A DNA stretch of 64,000 nucleotides from Nonomuraea thailandensis (GTDB lineage Bacteria > Actinomycetota > Actinomycetes > Streptosporangiales > Streptosporangiaceae). A program made the position numbers and the translations under genes. Location of the stretch: positions 6,531,501 through 6,595,500 of the forward strand of contig NZ_JAMZEB010000002.1 of the NCBI RefSeq assembly GCF_024172165.1, in the 5' to 3' direction. Each line of letters opens with the position of its first letter. Position 1 is the stretch's first letter. The notes below the pieces were generated by a model. The model was not told where the DNA came from, did not search any database, and saw nothing but the letters and a program-made list of their open reading frames with translations. Below are positions 22,778 through 31,271 of this stretch, one piece after another.

Positions 22778-23620
22778 ATGCTGGCGGATGTGGAGTTGCG
22801 GCAGTTGAGGGGGTTCGTGGCCGTGGCCGCGTCCGGCTCCGTCACGGCGGCCGCCAACAGCCTGGGCCTGGCCCCCGCCACGGTGTCGGAGCAGGTGCGC
22901 AGGCTGGAGGCCGGCCTCGGCGTCGCGCTCTTCGAGCGGACAGCGCGGGGCATGCGCCTGACCGGGCCGGGCACGGCGCTGCTGGAACGGGCGCAGGGCC
23001 TGCTGGACCACGCCGACGAGGTGCGGCGCGCCGTGACGGGCGCGCGCCGCCGCGTGCGGATCGGCGCGCTGGAGATGCTGGCCGCCGCCAAGCTCCCCGC
23101 CGTGATCCGCCGCCTGGCCCAGCGCCGCCCCGACCTGGACGTGAGCGTCGAGTCCCTCACCAGGCAGCCGCTGCTGGAGGCGGTGGCGGGCGGCAGGCTC
23201 GACGCGGCGCTGCTGCTGGACCTGGGCGAGCGGGTCGGCGGGCTGGGCTTCGCCCGGCCGGCCGGGATGGACCACCTGGACCTGGGCGAGGTCCGGCTGT
23301 CGCTGGTCGCGGCGCCGGGCGGCGATCGGGAGCCGCTGCTGGTCAGCCCGCCCGGCTGCTCGATCCGGCTGGCGGCCGACCAGGTGTTCGGCAGGGAGGT
23401 GCCGCGCCGGGAGCTGACCAGCATCACCACCGCGCGCGAGTGGTCCAGGCAGGGGCTGGGAGCGGCGCTGCTGCCGGACTTCGCGCTCGGCACGGCTCTC
23501 GGCTCGGGGGCGCTGGTCGAGCTGGACCTCCAGGCGCCCGCGCTCGCGTTGCGGCTGGTCTGGATGCGCGAGCGCGAGCCGTCCCTGCGCGACGTCCTGT
23601 ACGCCCTGAGCGCCGCGTGA
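22778..23620 (+). CDS. LysR-family transcriptional regulator
   Basis: This is a 280-residue protein with the N-terminal LysR winged helix (ELRQLRGFVAVAASGSVTAA, LAPATVSEQVRRLEAGLGVALFER) and a periplasmic-binding-like effector domain. The ATG at 22,778 gives a four-residue extension before the GTG-encoded VELRQL start typical of LysR proteins; either could be right. It is divergent from the MFS exporter and probably controls it from the 72-base shared promoter region. Confidence 0.9.
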   Translation: MLADVELRQLRGFVAVAASGSVTAAANSLGLAPATVSEQVRRLEAGLGVALFERTARGMRLTGPGTALLERAQGLLDHADEVRRAVTGARRRVRIGALEMLAAAKLPAVIRRLAQRRPDLDVSVESLTRQPLLEAVAGGRLDAALLLDLGERVGGLGFARPAGMDHLDLGEVRLSLVAAPGGDREPLLVSPPGCSIRLAADQVFGREVPRRELTSITTAREWSRQGLGAALLPDFALGTALGSGALVELDLQAPALALRLVWMREREPSLRDVLYALSAA

Positions 23621-23661
23621 CCCCCGGGCGCGCTTCCCCTCCGCCGGCGCCGCCGGCCCGG

Positions 23662-24189
23662 TTAGGGGCGGCTGAGGCGGTAGAGCACGTGGCGCCGCAG
23701 CGGGCTGTCCTTCGGCACGCGCGGATGGTCGAAGTCCTCGGCCGGGTCCCTGGTCATGCCCAGCCGCCGCATCACGGCCTGGGAGCGCAGGTTCGGCACG
23801 GCGGTCATCGAGATGATGCCGTCGAGCCCCGCCTCCTCGAAGGCGTACCGGGTGGCCCGCCTGGCGGCCTCGATCGCGTACCCGTGCCCCCAGGCCGGGC
23901 GCGCCAGCCGCCAGCCGATCTCCACCGCGGGCAGGAAGGGTGCCTCGAACGTCTGCAGCGCGAGCCCCGTGAAGCCGATGAACTCCCCGCTCCCCCGCAC
24001 CTCCAGCGCCCACAGCGAGTAGCCCAGCCGGTCGAACTGCGCCTCGATCCTGTCCACCAGCCCGTCGCTCTCCGCGCGCGTGAGCCGCGCGGGAAAGTGC
24101 TCCATCACCTCGGGATCGGCGTTCATGGCCGCGAAGGGCTCTCTGTCCTCCTCGCGCCATCTGCGCATGATGAGCCGTTCTGTCTCCAT
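23662..24189 (-). CDS. GNAT acetyltransferase, RimJ/RimL type
   Basis: This 175-residue protein starts METERLIMRRWREEDREPF, the standard start of the RimJ-like branch. EIGWRLARPAWGHGYAIEAA carries the acetyl-CoA-binding loop, and NLRSQAVMRRLGM is the typical C-terminal helix. It should acetylate a protein N-terminus or a small amine with acetyl-CoA. It lies convergent to the LysR gene, 41 bases apart. Confidence 0.9.
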   Translation of the reverse strand: METERLIMRRWREEDREPFAAMNADPEVMEHFPARLTRAESDGLVDRIEAQFDRLGYSLWALEVRGSGEFIGFTGLALQTFEAPFLPAVEIGWRLARPAWGHGYAIEAARRATRYAFEEAGLDGIISMTAVPNLRSQAVMRRLGMTRDPAEDFDHPRVPKDSPLRRHVLYRLSRP

Positions 24190-24208
24190 CCGGCCCAGCG
24201 TACGCGGC

Positions 24209-25237
24209 TCAGCGCCGCGACCTGATCCCGGTGATGCGCCGGAAGACGTCCCACCAGAACGGCGCCCCGAACAGCAGCGCCACGTACGTCAGCAGGAAAC
24301 CCGGCCAGTGGCTCGGCGTGGTGATGCGATCCCACCACACCGGGAGGTTCCCCTGCACGCTCGGCTCGCCCTGCGCCGGGATCGACACGCTGACCATCGC
24401 CTGCCCCATCACCTTGACCAGGGCGGGCTCGCTGAGCAGCTCGGTCACGCACGGCACCGGGTCGCCGCCCGTGCACTGCCGCCTCAGCTCGTCGTACGCG
24501 TCGGGCCCCGCCTCGGTCACGGCCGTCACCGAGGCGCGGAAGGCGTTGTCGCGCAGCAGCGTCTTGGCGTACTCGAACCCGTCCATCGAGAACAGCAGCG
24601 TCACCACCAGGCCCAGCACGGCCAGCACCCACTTGACGTAGCGCCTGTAGAGCATGGACAGCCGCTGCATCTCCCCGTCGAACCAGCTCTCCACCCCCTT
24701 CCTGAACCGGTCGAGGTCGCCCTGCGCGCTCTCCCACAGGCCCTTGAGATGGCCGTAGAGCGGGCTGTCGATGCGCTGCAGCTTCTTCAGGAACTCGGGG
24801 ATGTCGCCGTTCTCCATCGCGGCCAGCTCCATCACGGCCACCGAGAACCGCTCGGGCGGGATGTTGGCGATGCTCGTCCTGCCCCGCTTGGCGTGGTCGA
24901 TCTCCCGCACCCGCTCGTAGAGCAGGTTCATCATGGAGTCGCCGGTCTTGGCCGCGGGCATCTCGCCGAGCTGGGCGGGCGCGGGCTTGTCGCTGTGCCT
25001 GGGCCGGGGGTCGCGCCCGAACGGCAGCGCCAGCAGCACGTCCCGGACGCTGGCGGGCAGCCACGACGGCGATTTCTCGCCGACGCCGTCCAGGGTGTCC
25101 CTGAGGTAGGCCCACAGGAACTTGCTGCGGATGGAGAGCAGCCGTACGAACGCCTCGTTGAGGCCGCTCACCAGCAGCGACAGCAGCAGGAATGCGACCA
25201 CCAGGCCCAAGGCCAGATCCACGTATACGGATAACAC
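24209..25237 (-). CDS. Uncharacterised three-segment membrane protein (chromosomal paralogue of 1,103-2,119)
   Basis: The protein has 342 residues and hydrophobic segments near residues 5-27 (VYVDLALGLVVAFLLLSLLV), 200-222 (WVLAVLGLVVTLLFSM) and 305-327. Between the first two is a soluble domain with KFLWAYLRDTLDG, TSIANIPPERFSVAV and GVESWFDGEMQRLSMLYRR. A family with the WFDxxMxR-YRR signature is spread among bacteria, but I know no function. The GTG start was set by AAGGG just upstream and by alignment with the element copy. A 7-bp dyad lies directly upstream. Its GC content is like its neighbours, unlike the element copy. Confidence 0.8.
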   Translation of the reverse strand: MLSVYVDLALGLVVAFLLLSLLVSGLNEAFVRLLSIRSKFLWAYLRDTLDGVGEKSPSWLPASVRDVLLALPFGRDPRPRHSDKPAPAQLGEMPAAKTGDSMMNLLYERVREIDHAKRGRTSIANIPPERFSVAVMELAAMENGDIPEFLKKLQRIDSPLYGHLKGLWESAQGDLDRFRKGVESWFDGEMQRLSMLYRRYVKWVLAVLGLVVTLLFSMDGFEYAKTLLRDNAFRASVTAVTEAGPDAYDELRRQCTGGDPVPCVTELLSEPALVKVMGQAMVSVSIPAQGEPSVQGNLPVWWDRITTPSHWPGFLLTYVALLFGAPFWWDVFRRITGIRSRR

Positions 25238-25245
25238 GGCGCCCT

Positions 25246-25268
25246 TGATACACCCACGCCCTGTATCA
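25246..25268. promoter_or_regulatory. Dyad upstream of the membrane paralogue
   Basis: TGATACA (25,246-25,252) and TGTATCA (25,262-25,268) form a perfect 7-bp inverted repeat with a 9-base spacer, ending about 9 bases from the GTG start. It could be an operator or a leader hairpin; the gap to glnE is only 66 bases. Confidence 0.5.
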
Positions 25269-25303
25269 CCGCAATGACGCACGGCATTGACAGATGGGGA
25301 GGA

Positions 25304-28231
25304 TCAGGCGCCGTAGAAGACCCGGTCGACCACCTTGCGGGCCCGCCGCGTGACGCGCCGGTAGTCGTCGAGGAAGTCCTCCGAGCCGTCCGGCGGGTAG
25401 CCGAGCGTCTGGGCGAGCATCCTGCGCTCCCCCGCGTCGCGCGGCACGCTGTCTCCCGGCCGCCCCTTGACCAGCATGATCGCGTCGCGCACCCGCGAGG
25501 CGAACCGCCAGGCCTCCGCCAGCACCGCCTCGTCGGCCGGAGCCAGCAGCTCCTCCGCCACGGCGGCCCGCAGCGCCTCCAGCGTGCGGGTGGTGCGCAG
25601 CGACGGGCGTGTGCCGGCGTACCGGAGCTGCAGGAGCTGGGCCACCCACTCCACGTCCGACAGCCCGCCGGGCCCGAGCTTGGTGTGCAGGGCGGGGTCG
25701 GCGCCGCGCGGCAGCCGTTCGGCCTCCATGCGGGCCTTGAGCCGCCGGATCTCCCTGACCGCGTCGTCCTGGAGACCGCCCTGCGGGTAACGCAGCTCGT
25801 CGATCATGGCGGTGAACGCGGCGCCCAGCTCGGCGTCCCCTGCCGAGAAGCGGGCCCGCAGCAGGGCCTGCGACTCCCACGGCGACGACCAGCGGGAGTA
25901 GTAGGCCCGGTACGAGGCCAGCGTGCGCACCAGCGGCCCCTGGCGGCCCTCGGGGCGCAGGTCGGGGTCGATGATCAGGGGCGGGTCGGGGGCGGGCAGG
26001 GACAGGAGCCTGCGCAGCTCGTTGGCCACGGCGAAGGCGGCGTCGGTGGCCTCGCGCTCGGCCACGCCGGGCAGCGGCGAGTGCACGAACATGACGTCGG
26101 CGTCGCTGGCGTAGGAGCACTCCAGGCCGCCCAGCCGGCCCATGGCGATGACCGCGAAGGAGGTGACGTTCGCGGCCTTGCTGAGTGCGGCGTCGAGCGC
26201 GGCCTGCAGGGTCACGTCGTTGAGCCGGGACAGCGCGGTGCCGACGGTCTCGATGTCGATCAGGCCGGAGAGGTCGGCCACGGCCGTGCGGAACAGCTCC
26301 TTGCGCCGCAGCGCCCGCACCGCCGTGACGGCGGTCTCGGGGTCGCCGGCGTACCGGGTGACCGCGGCCGACGCCTCGCCGAGCAGCGACTCCGGCGGGC
26401 GCACGGCCAGCTCCTCGTCGGAGCCCAGCATGGCCACCGCGTCGGGGGCGTGCATGAGCAGGGTGGTGGCGTAGCGGCTGGTGCCGAGCACCCGGGCCAT
26501 CCTGGCGGCCACGGCGGTCTCGTCGCGCAGCAGCCGCAGGTACCAGGGTGTGCTGCCCAGCTTGTCGCTGACCTGCCGGAACCCGAGCAGCGCCGCGTCG
26601 GGGTCGGGCGTGTCGGCGAACCAGCCGAGCATGACCGGCAGCAGCGTGCGCTGGATGGCGGCCCGCCTGGACACGCCGGTGGACAGGTTGGCGATGTGGC
26701 GCAGCGCGCCCCTGGGATCGACGTAGCCGAGCGCCTCCAGCCGGGCCGCCGCGGCGGCGGTGGACAGCCGCGCCTCCGACTCCGGCAGCCGCGCCACGGC
26801 CTGCAGCAGCGGCCGGTAGAACAGCTTCTCGTGCAGCCGCCGCGCCTCCATCGCGTGCCGCCGCCACCGCGCCGTGAACTCCCCCACCGGATCGGCCTGC
26901 ATGCCCAGCGCCCGGCCCAGCCTGCGCAGGTCTGCCTCGCCGGTGGGCACGATGTGGGTGCGCCGCAGCCGGTGGAGCTGCAGCAGGTGCTCGACCTGCC
27001 GCAGGAACGAGTACGCCTCCGCCAGCCCGCGCGAGTCGTCGCGGGCGACGTAGCCGCCCCGCGAGAGCGCCGCCAGCGCCGGGAGCGTGCCCCTGCGGCG
27101 CAGCAGCGGGTCGAGCCTGCCGTGCACGAGCTGCAGGAGCTGCACCGCGAACTCGATGTCGCGCAGCCCGCCGGGCCCGAGCTTGAGCTGCCGCTCGCCC
27201 TCGGCCCGCACGTGGGCCTCGACGCGGCGGCGCATGGCCTGCACGTCCTCGACGAAGTGCTCGCGGGTGGCGGCCGTCCAGACCAGCTCGTTGACGGCCT
27301 CGACGTAGGCGGCGCCCAGCTCCAGGTCGCCCGCCACGGGCCTGGCCTTGAGCAGCGCCTGGAACTCCCACGTCTTGGCCCAGCGGCGGTAGTAGGCGAG
27401 GTGGCTGGCGAGCGTGCGGACCAGCGGCCCCGAGCGGCCCTCGGGGCGCAGCCCGGCGTCCACCTCCCACAGCGAGCCCTCGGGCGTGGTGGCGGAGCAG
27501 GCCCGCATCATGGCCTGGGCCAGCCGGGTGGCGGCGCGCAGCGCCTTGGCCTCGTCGGCGCCCTCCCTCGGCTCCGCCACGAAGATCACGTCGACGTCGC
27601 TGATGTAGTTGAGCTCCCTGGCGCCGCACTTGCCCATGCCGATGACCGCGAAGCGGACCTCTTCGGCCTCGACCTCGGTGCGGGCGACGGCCAGCGCGGC
27701 CTCCAGCGCGGCGCCCGCCAGGTCGGACAGCTCGGCGGTGACCTCGCTGAGCGTCGCCTGGCCGGTCAGGTCGCGGGCGGCCAGGTGCGCCAGGCGGCCC
27801 CGGTAGGCCACGCGCAGCGCCGCCAGCGCGCCGTTGCCACCCTCGGCCGCGCGGGGCTCGCTCTCGCCGGGCTCGGCGCCGACCGCCCGCAGCAGCTCGG
27901 CCCTGGCCTCGCCGAGGGCGGGCTCGGCCAGGCGGGCCACCTGCCCGGGATGGCGGACGAGGTGCTCGCCGAGCGCGGCGCTGACTCCGAGCACGGCCAG
28001 GAGCCGGTCCTTGAGCCCTTCGTCGGCGCGCAGGGCGCCGAGCACGGCCGGCTCGCGCTCGATCAGGCGGGTCAGCGAGACCAGGGCCTGGTCGGGGTCG
28101 GCCACGGTGACCAGGGACTCCAGGATGTCGTCCAGGTCGGCCTCCGACTGGCGGACGAGCTGCGCCGCCCTGGCTCCGTCGGCGAAGCCGAGCTTCGCGA
28201 GCCGCGCGGCGGTGGATTCGATCCTGGGCAC
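25304..28231 (-). CDS. glnE: Bifunctional glutamine synthetase adenylyltransferase/deadenylase
   Basis: This is a 975-residue protein of the usual GlnE length and two-fold layout. Each half has a nucleotidyltransferase domain with the GxxxxxELxYxSDxD signature: MGKCGARELNYISDVDVIFV near residue 170 and MGRLGGLECSYASDADVMFV near 680, each followed by a helical domain. The N-terminal half removes and the C-terminal half adds AMP on glutamine synthetase, tuning nitrogen assimilation. GTG (VPRIESTAARLAKLGF) is the likely start. A glnA2-type gene lies 4.5 kb away, an association seen in other actinobacteria; the intervening genes look like accessory insertions. Confidence 0.95.
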   Translation of the reverse strand: MPRIESTAARLAKLGFADGARAAQLVRQSEADLDDILESLVTVADPDQALVSLTRLIEREPAVLGALRADEGLKDRLLAVLGVSAALGEHLVRHPGQVARLAEPALGEARAELLRAVGAEPGESEPRAAEGGNGALAALRVAYRGRLAHLAARDLTGQATLSEVTAELSDLAGAALEAALAVARTEVEAEEVRFAVIGMGKCGARELNYISDVDVIFVAEPREGADEAKALRAATRLAQAMMRACSATTPEGSLWEVDAGLRPEGRSGPLVRTLASHLAYYRRWAKTWEFQALLKARPVAGDLELGAAYVEAVNELVWTAATREHFVEDVQAMRRRVEAHVRAEGERQLKLGPGGLRDIEFAVQLLQLVHGRLDPLLRRRGTLPALAALSRGGYVARDDSRGLAEAYSFLRQVEHLLQLHRLRRTHIVPTGEADLRRLGRALGMQADPVGEFTARWRRHAMEARRLHEKLFYRPLLQAVARLPESEARLSTAAAAARLEALGYVDPRGALRHIANLSTGVSRRAAIQRTLLPVMLGWFADTPDPDAALLGFRQVSDKLGSTPWYLRLLRDETAVAARMARVLGTSRYATTLLMHAPDAVAMLGSDEELAVRPPESLLGEASAAVTRYAGDPETAVTAVRALRRKELFRTAVADLSGLIDIETVGTALSRLNDVTLQAALDAALSKAANVTSFAVIAMGRLGGLECSYASDADVMFVHSPLPGVAEREATDAAFAVANELRRLLSLPAPDPPLIIDPDLRPEGRQGPLVRTLASYRAYYSRWSSPWESQALLRARFSAGDAELGAAFTAMIDELRYPQGGLQDDAVREIRRLKARMEAERLPRGADPALHTKLGPGGLSDVEWVAQLLQLRYAGTRPSLRTTRTLEALRAAVAEELLAPADEAVLAEAWRFASRVRDAIMLVKGRPGDSVPRDAGERRMLAQTLGYPPDGSEDFLDDYRRVTRRARKVVDRVFYGA

Positions 28232-28274
28232 GCCTCCATCTTGACAGCAATCGCGCGTTTCGCCGTAACATGCG

Positions 28275-28290
28275 AACGCAACGTTGCGTT
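28275..28290. promoter_or_regulatory. 16-bp perfect palindrome between glnE and the HXXEE gene
   Basis: AACGCAACGTTGCGTT is a full palindrome centred in the 88-base divergent promoter region. Its size and symmetry suit a TetR-type dimer, and HXXEE genes often have a TetR neighbour as far as I recall, but no such regulator is adjacent here. Confidence 0.7.
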
Positions 28291-28319
28291 GCGTTTCGCG
28301 GATGGTGAGGAGGCTTGCG

Positions 28320-28868
28320 ATGGGACGGGTTCCCGCGGGGGTGGCGTGGGGGTTGCTGGCCGCCTGGGCGGTGCACGACGCCGAGGAACTGGCCACCATG
28401 GCGCGGTGGACGCGGACGGCGCGGCCCCGGCTGGAGGAGCGCCTGCCTCAGATGCCGTGGCAGCGGATGGAGCTGTCGCAGGCGCACGCGAGCGTGGCCA
28501 TCGGGCTGATGGGCGGGGTGCTGGCCGTGGCCTCGGGGCTGGGGGCGCGTACGGGCGGGCGCAGCGCGGTGTTCCAGGCGGCGCTGGCCGGGTTCGGCGT
28601 GCACGGGGTGGTGCATCTGGCGCAGGCGGCGCTGTTCCGCGGGTACACGCCGGGAGTGGTGACCGCGCCTGTCGTGGTGATCCCGTACTCGGTGTGGGCG
28701 TGGCGGCGGCTGCGGCGGGCCGGGGTGCCCGCGCGCGGGCCCGGGGCGGCCGTGGCGGCGTTCCCGCTGGTCCTGGCGGGCGTGCACGCGCTCGCGCACG
28801 CCCTGACCGCACGCCGGGCGAGGCCGGCCCGGCCGCACGGCCCCCGCCTCAGGCGGGACCGTTCCTGA
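28320..28868 (+). CDS. HXXEE-domain membrane protein
   Basis: This is a 182-residue membrane protein with five or so hydrophobic segments and the naming motif HDAEE near residue 19. Histidines also lie in helices (GVHGVVHL, GVHALAHAL), giving a possible intramembrane metal site. The ATG follows GAGGAGG by 6 bases. The family's role is unknown. It is divergent from glnE, with a 16-bp palindrome in the gap that probably controls it. Confidence 0.8.
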   Translation: MGRVPAGVAWGLLAAWAVHDAEELATMARWTRTARPRLEERLPQMPWQRMELSQAHASVAIGLMGGVLAVASGLGARTGGRSAVFQAALAGFGVHGVVHLAQAALFRGYTPGVVTAPVVVIPYSVWAWRRLRRAGVPARGPGAAVAAFPLVLAGVHALAHALTARRARPARPHGPRLRRDRS

Positions 28869-29532
28869 CCACGTCGGCGAACGCCCGCGCCACCGGGCGC
28901 CAGGTCGCCACCAGCGCGCTCTCGGCGGCCTTGACCTCGGCGTTGAGGTCCTCGGCCGCGTCCAGGTCCGAGTCCGCGGTCCACGAGGCGAAGATCTCCG
29001 GCGTGGCCTCGGGGTGGAACTGCACCGCCCAGGCCGCCTCGCCGAGCCGGTAGGCCTGGTTCGGGTACTGGGAGCCGGTCATCAGCGGCACCGCCCCGTC
29101 GGGCAGCCTGGTCATGGCGTCCTGGTGGTACTGCACGGCCACGACCGTGCCGGAGACGCCTGACAGCAGCCGGTCGGAGCCGGCGGCGGGCAGCGCGACC
29201 ACCTCGCGGGCGCCCACCTCCAGCCCGTTCGCGCCGCGCTCGACGACGCCGCCGCAGGCCAGGGTGAGCAGTTGCGCGCCCAGGCAGACGGCCAGGGTGG
29301 GGGTGGCGTCATCGACGGCCCGGCGGAGCAGGTCGCGGGTGGCGGGCTGCCAGGGGCTGCGCTCGTCCTCCCAGGCGGCGGCCGCGCCACCGAGCACGAC
29401 GAGCCCGTCCCGCGCCCGCGCGGGGACCTCCTGCCCCAGGTACGGCCGCACGACCTCGCAGTCCAGCCCGAGCCACTGCGCGAGGTAGCCGAGCCCGGCC
29501 TCGGCCTCGTGTTCGATGACGGTGATTCGCAT
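28849..29532 (-). CDS. Type 1 glutamine amidotransferase-like protein
   Basis: This is a 227-residue protein. The triad of class I amidotransferases is visible: Cys in LAVCLGAQLL near residue 90, and His and Glu in VQFHPEA near 180. It resembles stand-alone GMP-synthase-like amidotransferases that cleave gamma-glutamyl compounds or supply ammonia. It overlaps the HXXEE gene's end by 20 bases (convergent). Its ATG abuts the ATG of the divergent hydrolase (CATATG), and CATAAT lies 7 bases upstream, so a leaderless mRNA is likely. Confidence 0.85.
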   Translation of the reverse strand: MRITVIEHEAEAGLGYLAQWLGLDCEVVRPYLGQEVPARARDGLVVLGGAAAAWEDERSPWQPATRDLLRRAVDDATPTLAVCLGAQLLTLACGGVVERGANGLEVGAREVVALPAAGSDRLLSGVSGTVVAVQYHQDAMTRLPDGAVPLMTGSQYPNQAYRLGEAAWAVQFHPEATPEIFASWTADSDLDAAEDLNAEVKAAESALVATWRPVARAFADVVRNGPA

Positions 29533-29553
29533 ATGCGTAATTATGTGGTGTTT

Positions 29554-30408
29554 ATGAGGATTGATGAGGTCGACGGGCTGCGGATCGCCACCTTCGGCAC
29601 GGGCCCGCGCACGATCATCGCCGTCCACGGCATCACGGCGTCCCTGATGGCGTGGGCCGCGGTGGGACGACGGCTGCCGGACGGCTGGTCACTGGTGGCC
29701 ATGGACCTGCGCGGGCGCGGGCACAGCGCGTCCCTGCCCGGCCCGTACGGGCTGCCCAGGCACGCCGAGGACGTGCTGCGCGTGGCCGATCACGTCGGAG
29801 CCGGACCGGACGCCGTGCTGACGGGGCACTCCATGGGCGCGTACGTGGCGGCGCTGGCCGGGGCGCGGCGCGAGTTCGCCGGGGTGGTGCTGGTGGACGG
29901 AGGCATCCCGCTGCCGCCGATCCCCGAGGGCATGGACCCCGGCGCGGCGCTGGAGGCCACGCTGGGGCCGGCGCTGGCGCGGCTGCGGCAGACGTTCCCC
30001 TCGGCGGAGGCGTACGTGGACTTCTTCAAGGCGCATCCCGCCTTCGCCGGCCGCTGGAACGCCGACGTGGAGGCGTACGTGCGCTACGACCTCACCGGGC
30101 CCGAGGGGGCGCTGCGGTCGCGGGTGGCGGGCGAGGCGGTGCTGGAGGACGGGCGGTGGCTGCTCCTGGAACGGGAGGCCGTCGCGGCGGCCCTGCAGGC
30201 GATCACCGCGCCGCTGCGCCTCCTCAGGGCTCCGCGCGGGCTGCTCGACCAGCCGACGGGGATGCTGCCCGACGACCTGGCGCGGCCGTGGGCGGACCGG
30301 CTGCCCGGGCTGCGGGACGAGGTGGTGCCCGGCTGCAACCACTACACGATCCTGTTCGACGAGCGCTGCGTGGCCACGGTGGTGGACCGCCTCACCTCGC
30401 CACGCTGA
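29554..30408 (+). CDS. Alpha/beta-hydrolase
   Basis: This is a 284-residue protein of the alpha/beta-hydrolase fold: HGITASLMAW oxyanion region, DLRGRGHS, nucleophile elbow TGHSMGAYVA near residue 90, and a late His in GCNHYTILFD. The substrate is unknown. I placed the start at the ATG giving MRIDEVDGLRIATFG; an ATG 21 bases upstream touches the start codon of the divergent amidotransferase and is also possible. Neither has a ribosome-binding site, so leaderless translation is likely. Confidence 0.85.
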   Translation: MRIDEVDGLRIATFGTGPRTIIAVHGITASLMAWAAVGRRLPDGWSLVAMDLRGRGHSASLPGPYGLPRHAEDVLRVADHVGAGPDAVLTGHSMGAYVAALAGARREFAGVVLVDGGIPLPPIPEGMDPGAALEATLGPALARLRQTFPSAEAYVDFFKAHPAFAGRWNADVEAYVRYDLTGPEGALRSRVAGEAVLEDGRWLLLEREAVAAALQAITAPLRLLRAPRGLLDQPTGMLPDDLARPWADRLPGLRDEVVPGCNHYTILFDERCVATVVDRLTSPR

Positions 30409-30441
30409 CACCCCGGCCACTGTCACGGACCTCCGCACCTC

Positions 30442-30498
30442 CCTGAGCCGACACGGGCCTGAGCCGACACGGGCCTGAGCCGACACGGGCCTGAGCCG
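30442..30498. repeat. 16-bp tandem repeat, 3.6 copies
   Basis: CCTGAGCCGACACGGG is repeated head-to-tail three times plus a 9-base partial copy, in the gap between the hydrolase and the hotdog gene. Copies are identical, which suggests recent slippage. Confidence 0.9.
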
Positions 30499-30512
30499 GT
30501 CTCCGGGAATGG

Positions 30513-30546
30513 CGAAGGCCCCCGGGAAGCGACTCGGGGGCCTTCG
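30513..30546. terminator. Bidirectional terminator between convergent genes
   Basis: A perfect 12-bp inverted repeat (30,513-30,524 with 30,535-30,546) lies between the convergent hydrolase and hotdog genes and can serve both. Confidence 0.75.
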
Positions 30547-30557
30547 TGGAGAGCGGG

Positions 30558-31271
30558 TCAGCGTGGAGCGATCCACGTGGCGCGGGCGGCGGCGACCAGC
30601 GTGCCGTCGGCCTCGTAGATGGCGCTCTGGCCGTACATCTTGCGGCCGTCGCGCCCGGTCGGGCGGGCCACCACCGAGTAGCGGCCGCCGGGCAGCACCG
30701 GGCGGTGGATCTGCACCGCCAGGCGGCCGAGCAGGGCGCTCTCACCAGGGCCGAAGTGCGCCCAGCCGGTGATGCAGTCGAGCACCGCGCCCACGATCGA
30801 GGCCGGCACGCCGTCCTCGCCGCTCACGGTGAACGGCACCCGCCAGCCGGCCGCCACGAGGTCGGTGCCCTCCACCGGGCCGGGGAAGATGCGCAGGCCG
30901 TCGCCCGGCTCGCGCAGGCCGCAGGCGAAGCACTCCGCGAACGGGTGCGCCTTGAGCCCCGCGAACCCGGCCTCGGCGCGGGCGGCGTCGTTGAACGGCA
31001 CGAACCCCGGGCCCTGCAGCTCCTCGGCCACGGGGATCGCCTCGACCAGCGGCTTGTCGCCGTGCGAGAGGGAGACCGTGTTGGCGACGTGCTCCAGCCG
31101 CAGCTCCGTCTCCAGCGGCGTGGGGGCGTGCAGCGTGACCTCGACGGCTGATCGGCCACCGTTCAGCGCCTCGGCCATGGTGCCGGCGATCCAGCCGCCG
31201 TTGGCGACGCCCACGGGACCACGGAAGCGCTCGGGAACGGTCAACACGGTCTGCAGGGCAGCCGTCGTCAT
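30558..31271 (-). CDS. Hotdog-fold thioesterase-like protein
   Basis: This is a 237-residue protein that appears to hold two hotdog domains. PVGVANGGWIAGTMAEAL is a typical start of a hotdog central helix, and the second half (VPASIVGAVLDCITGWAHF then a PVLPGGRYSVVARPTGRDGR strand region) repeats the layout, as in tandem PaaI-like acyl-CoA thioesterases. A central FAECFACGLREPGDGL may bind a metal. AGGAGGG precedes the ATG. The substrate is unknown. Its upstream region is long and structured (31,272-31,713). Confidence 0.7.
   Translation of the reverse strand: MTTAALQTVLTVPERFRGPVGVANGGWIAGTMAEALNGGRSAVEVTLHAPTPLETELRLEHVANTVSLSHGDKPLVEAIPVAEELQGPGFVPFNDAARAEAGFAGLKAHPFAECFACGLREPGDGLRIFPGPVEGTDLVAAGWRVPFTVSGEDGVPASIVGAVLDCITGWAHFGPGESALLGRLAVQIHRPVLPGGRYSVVARPTGRDGRKMYGQSAIYEADGTLVAAARATWIAPR

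Noticed and set aside
25274..29053. 1,259-codon plus-strand frame opposite glnE
   Set aside because: High GC keeps the complementary frame open; the minus strand encodes a full GlnE with both transferase motifs.
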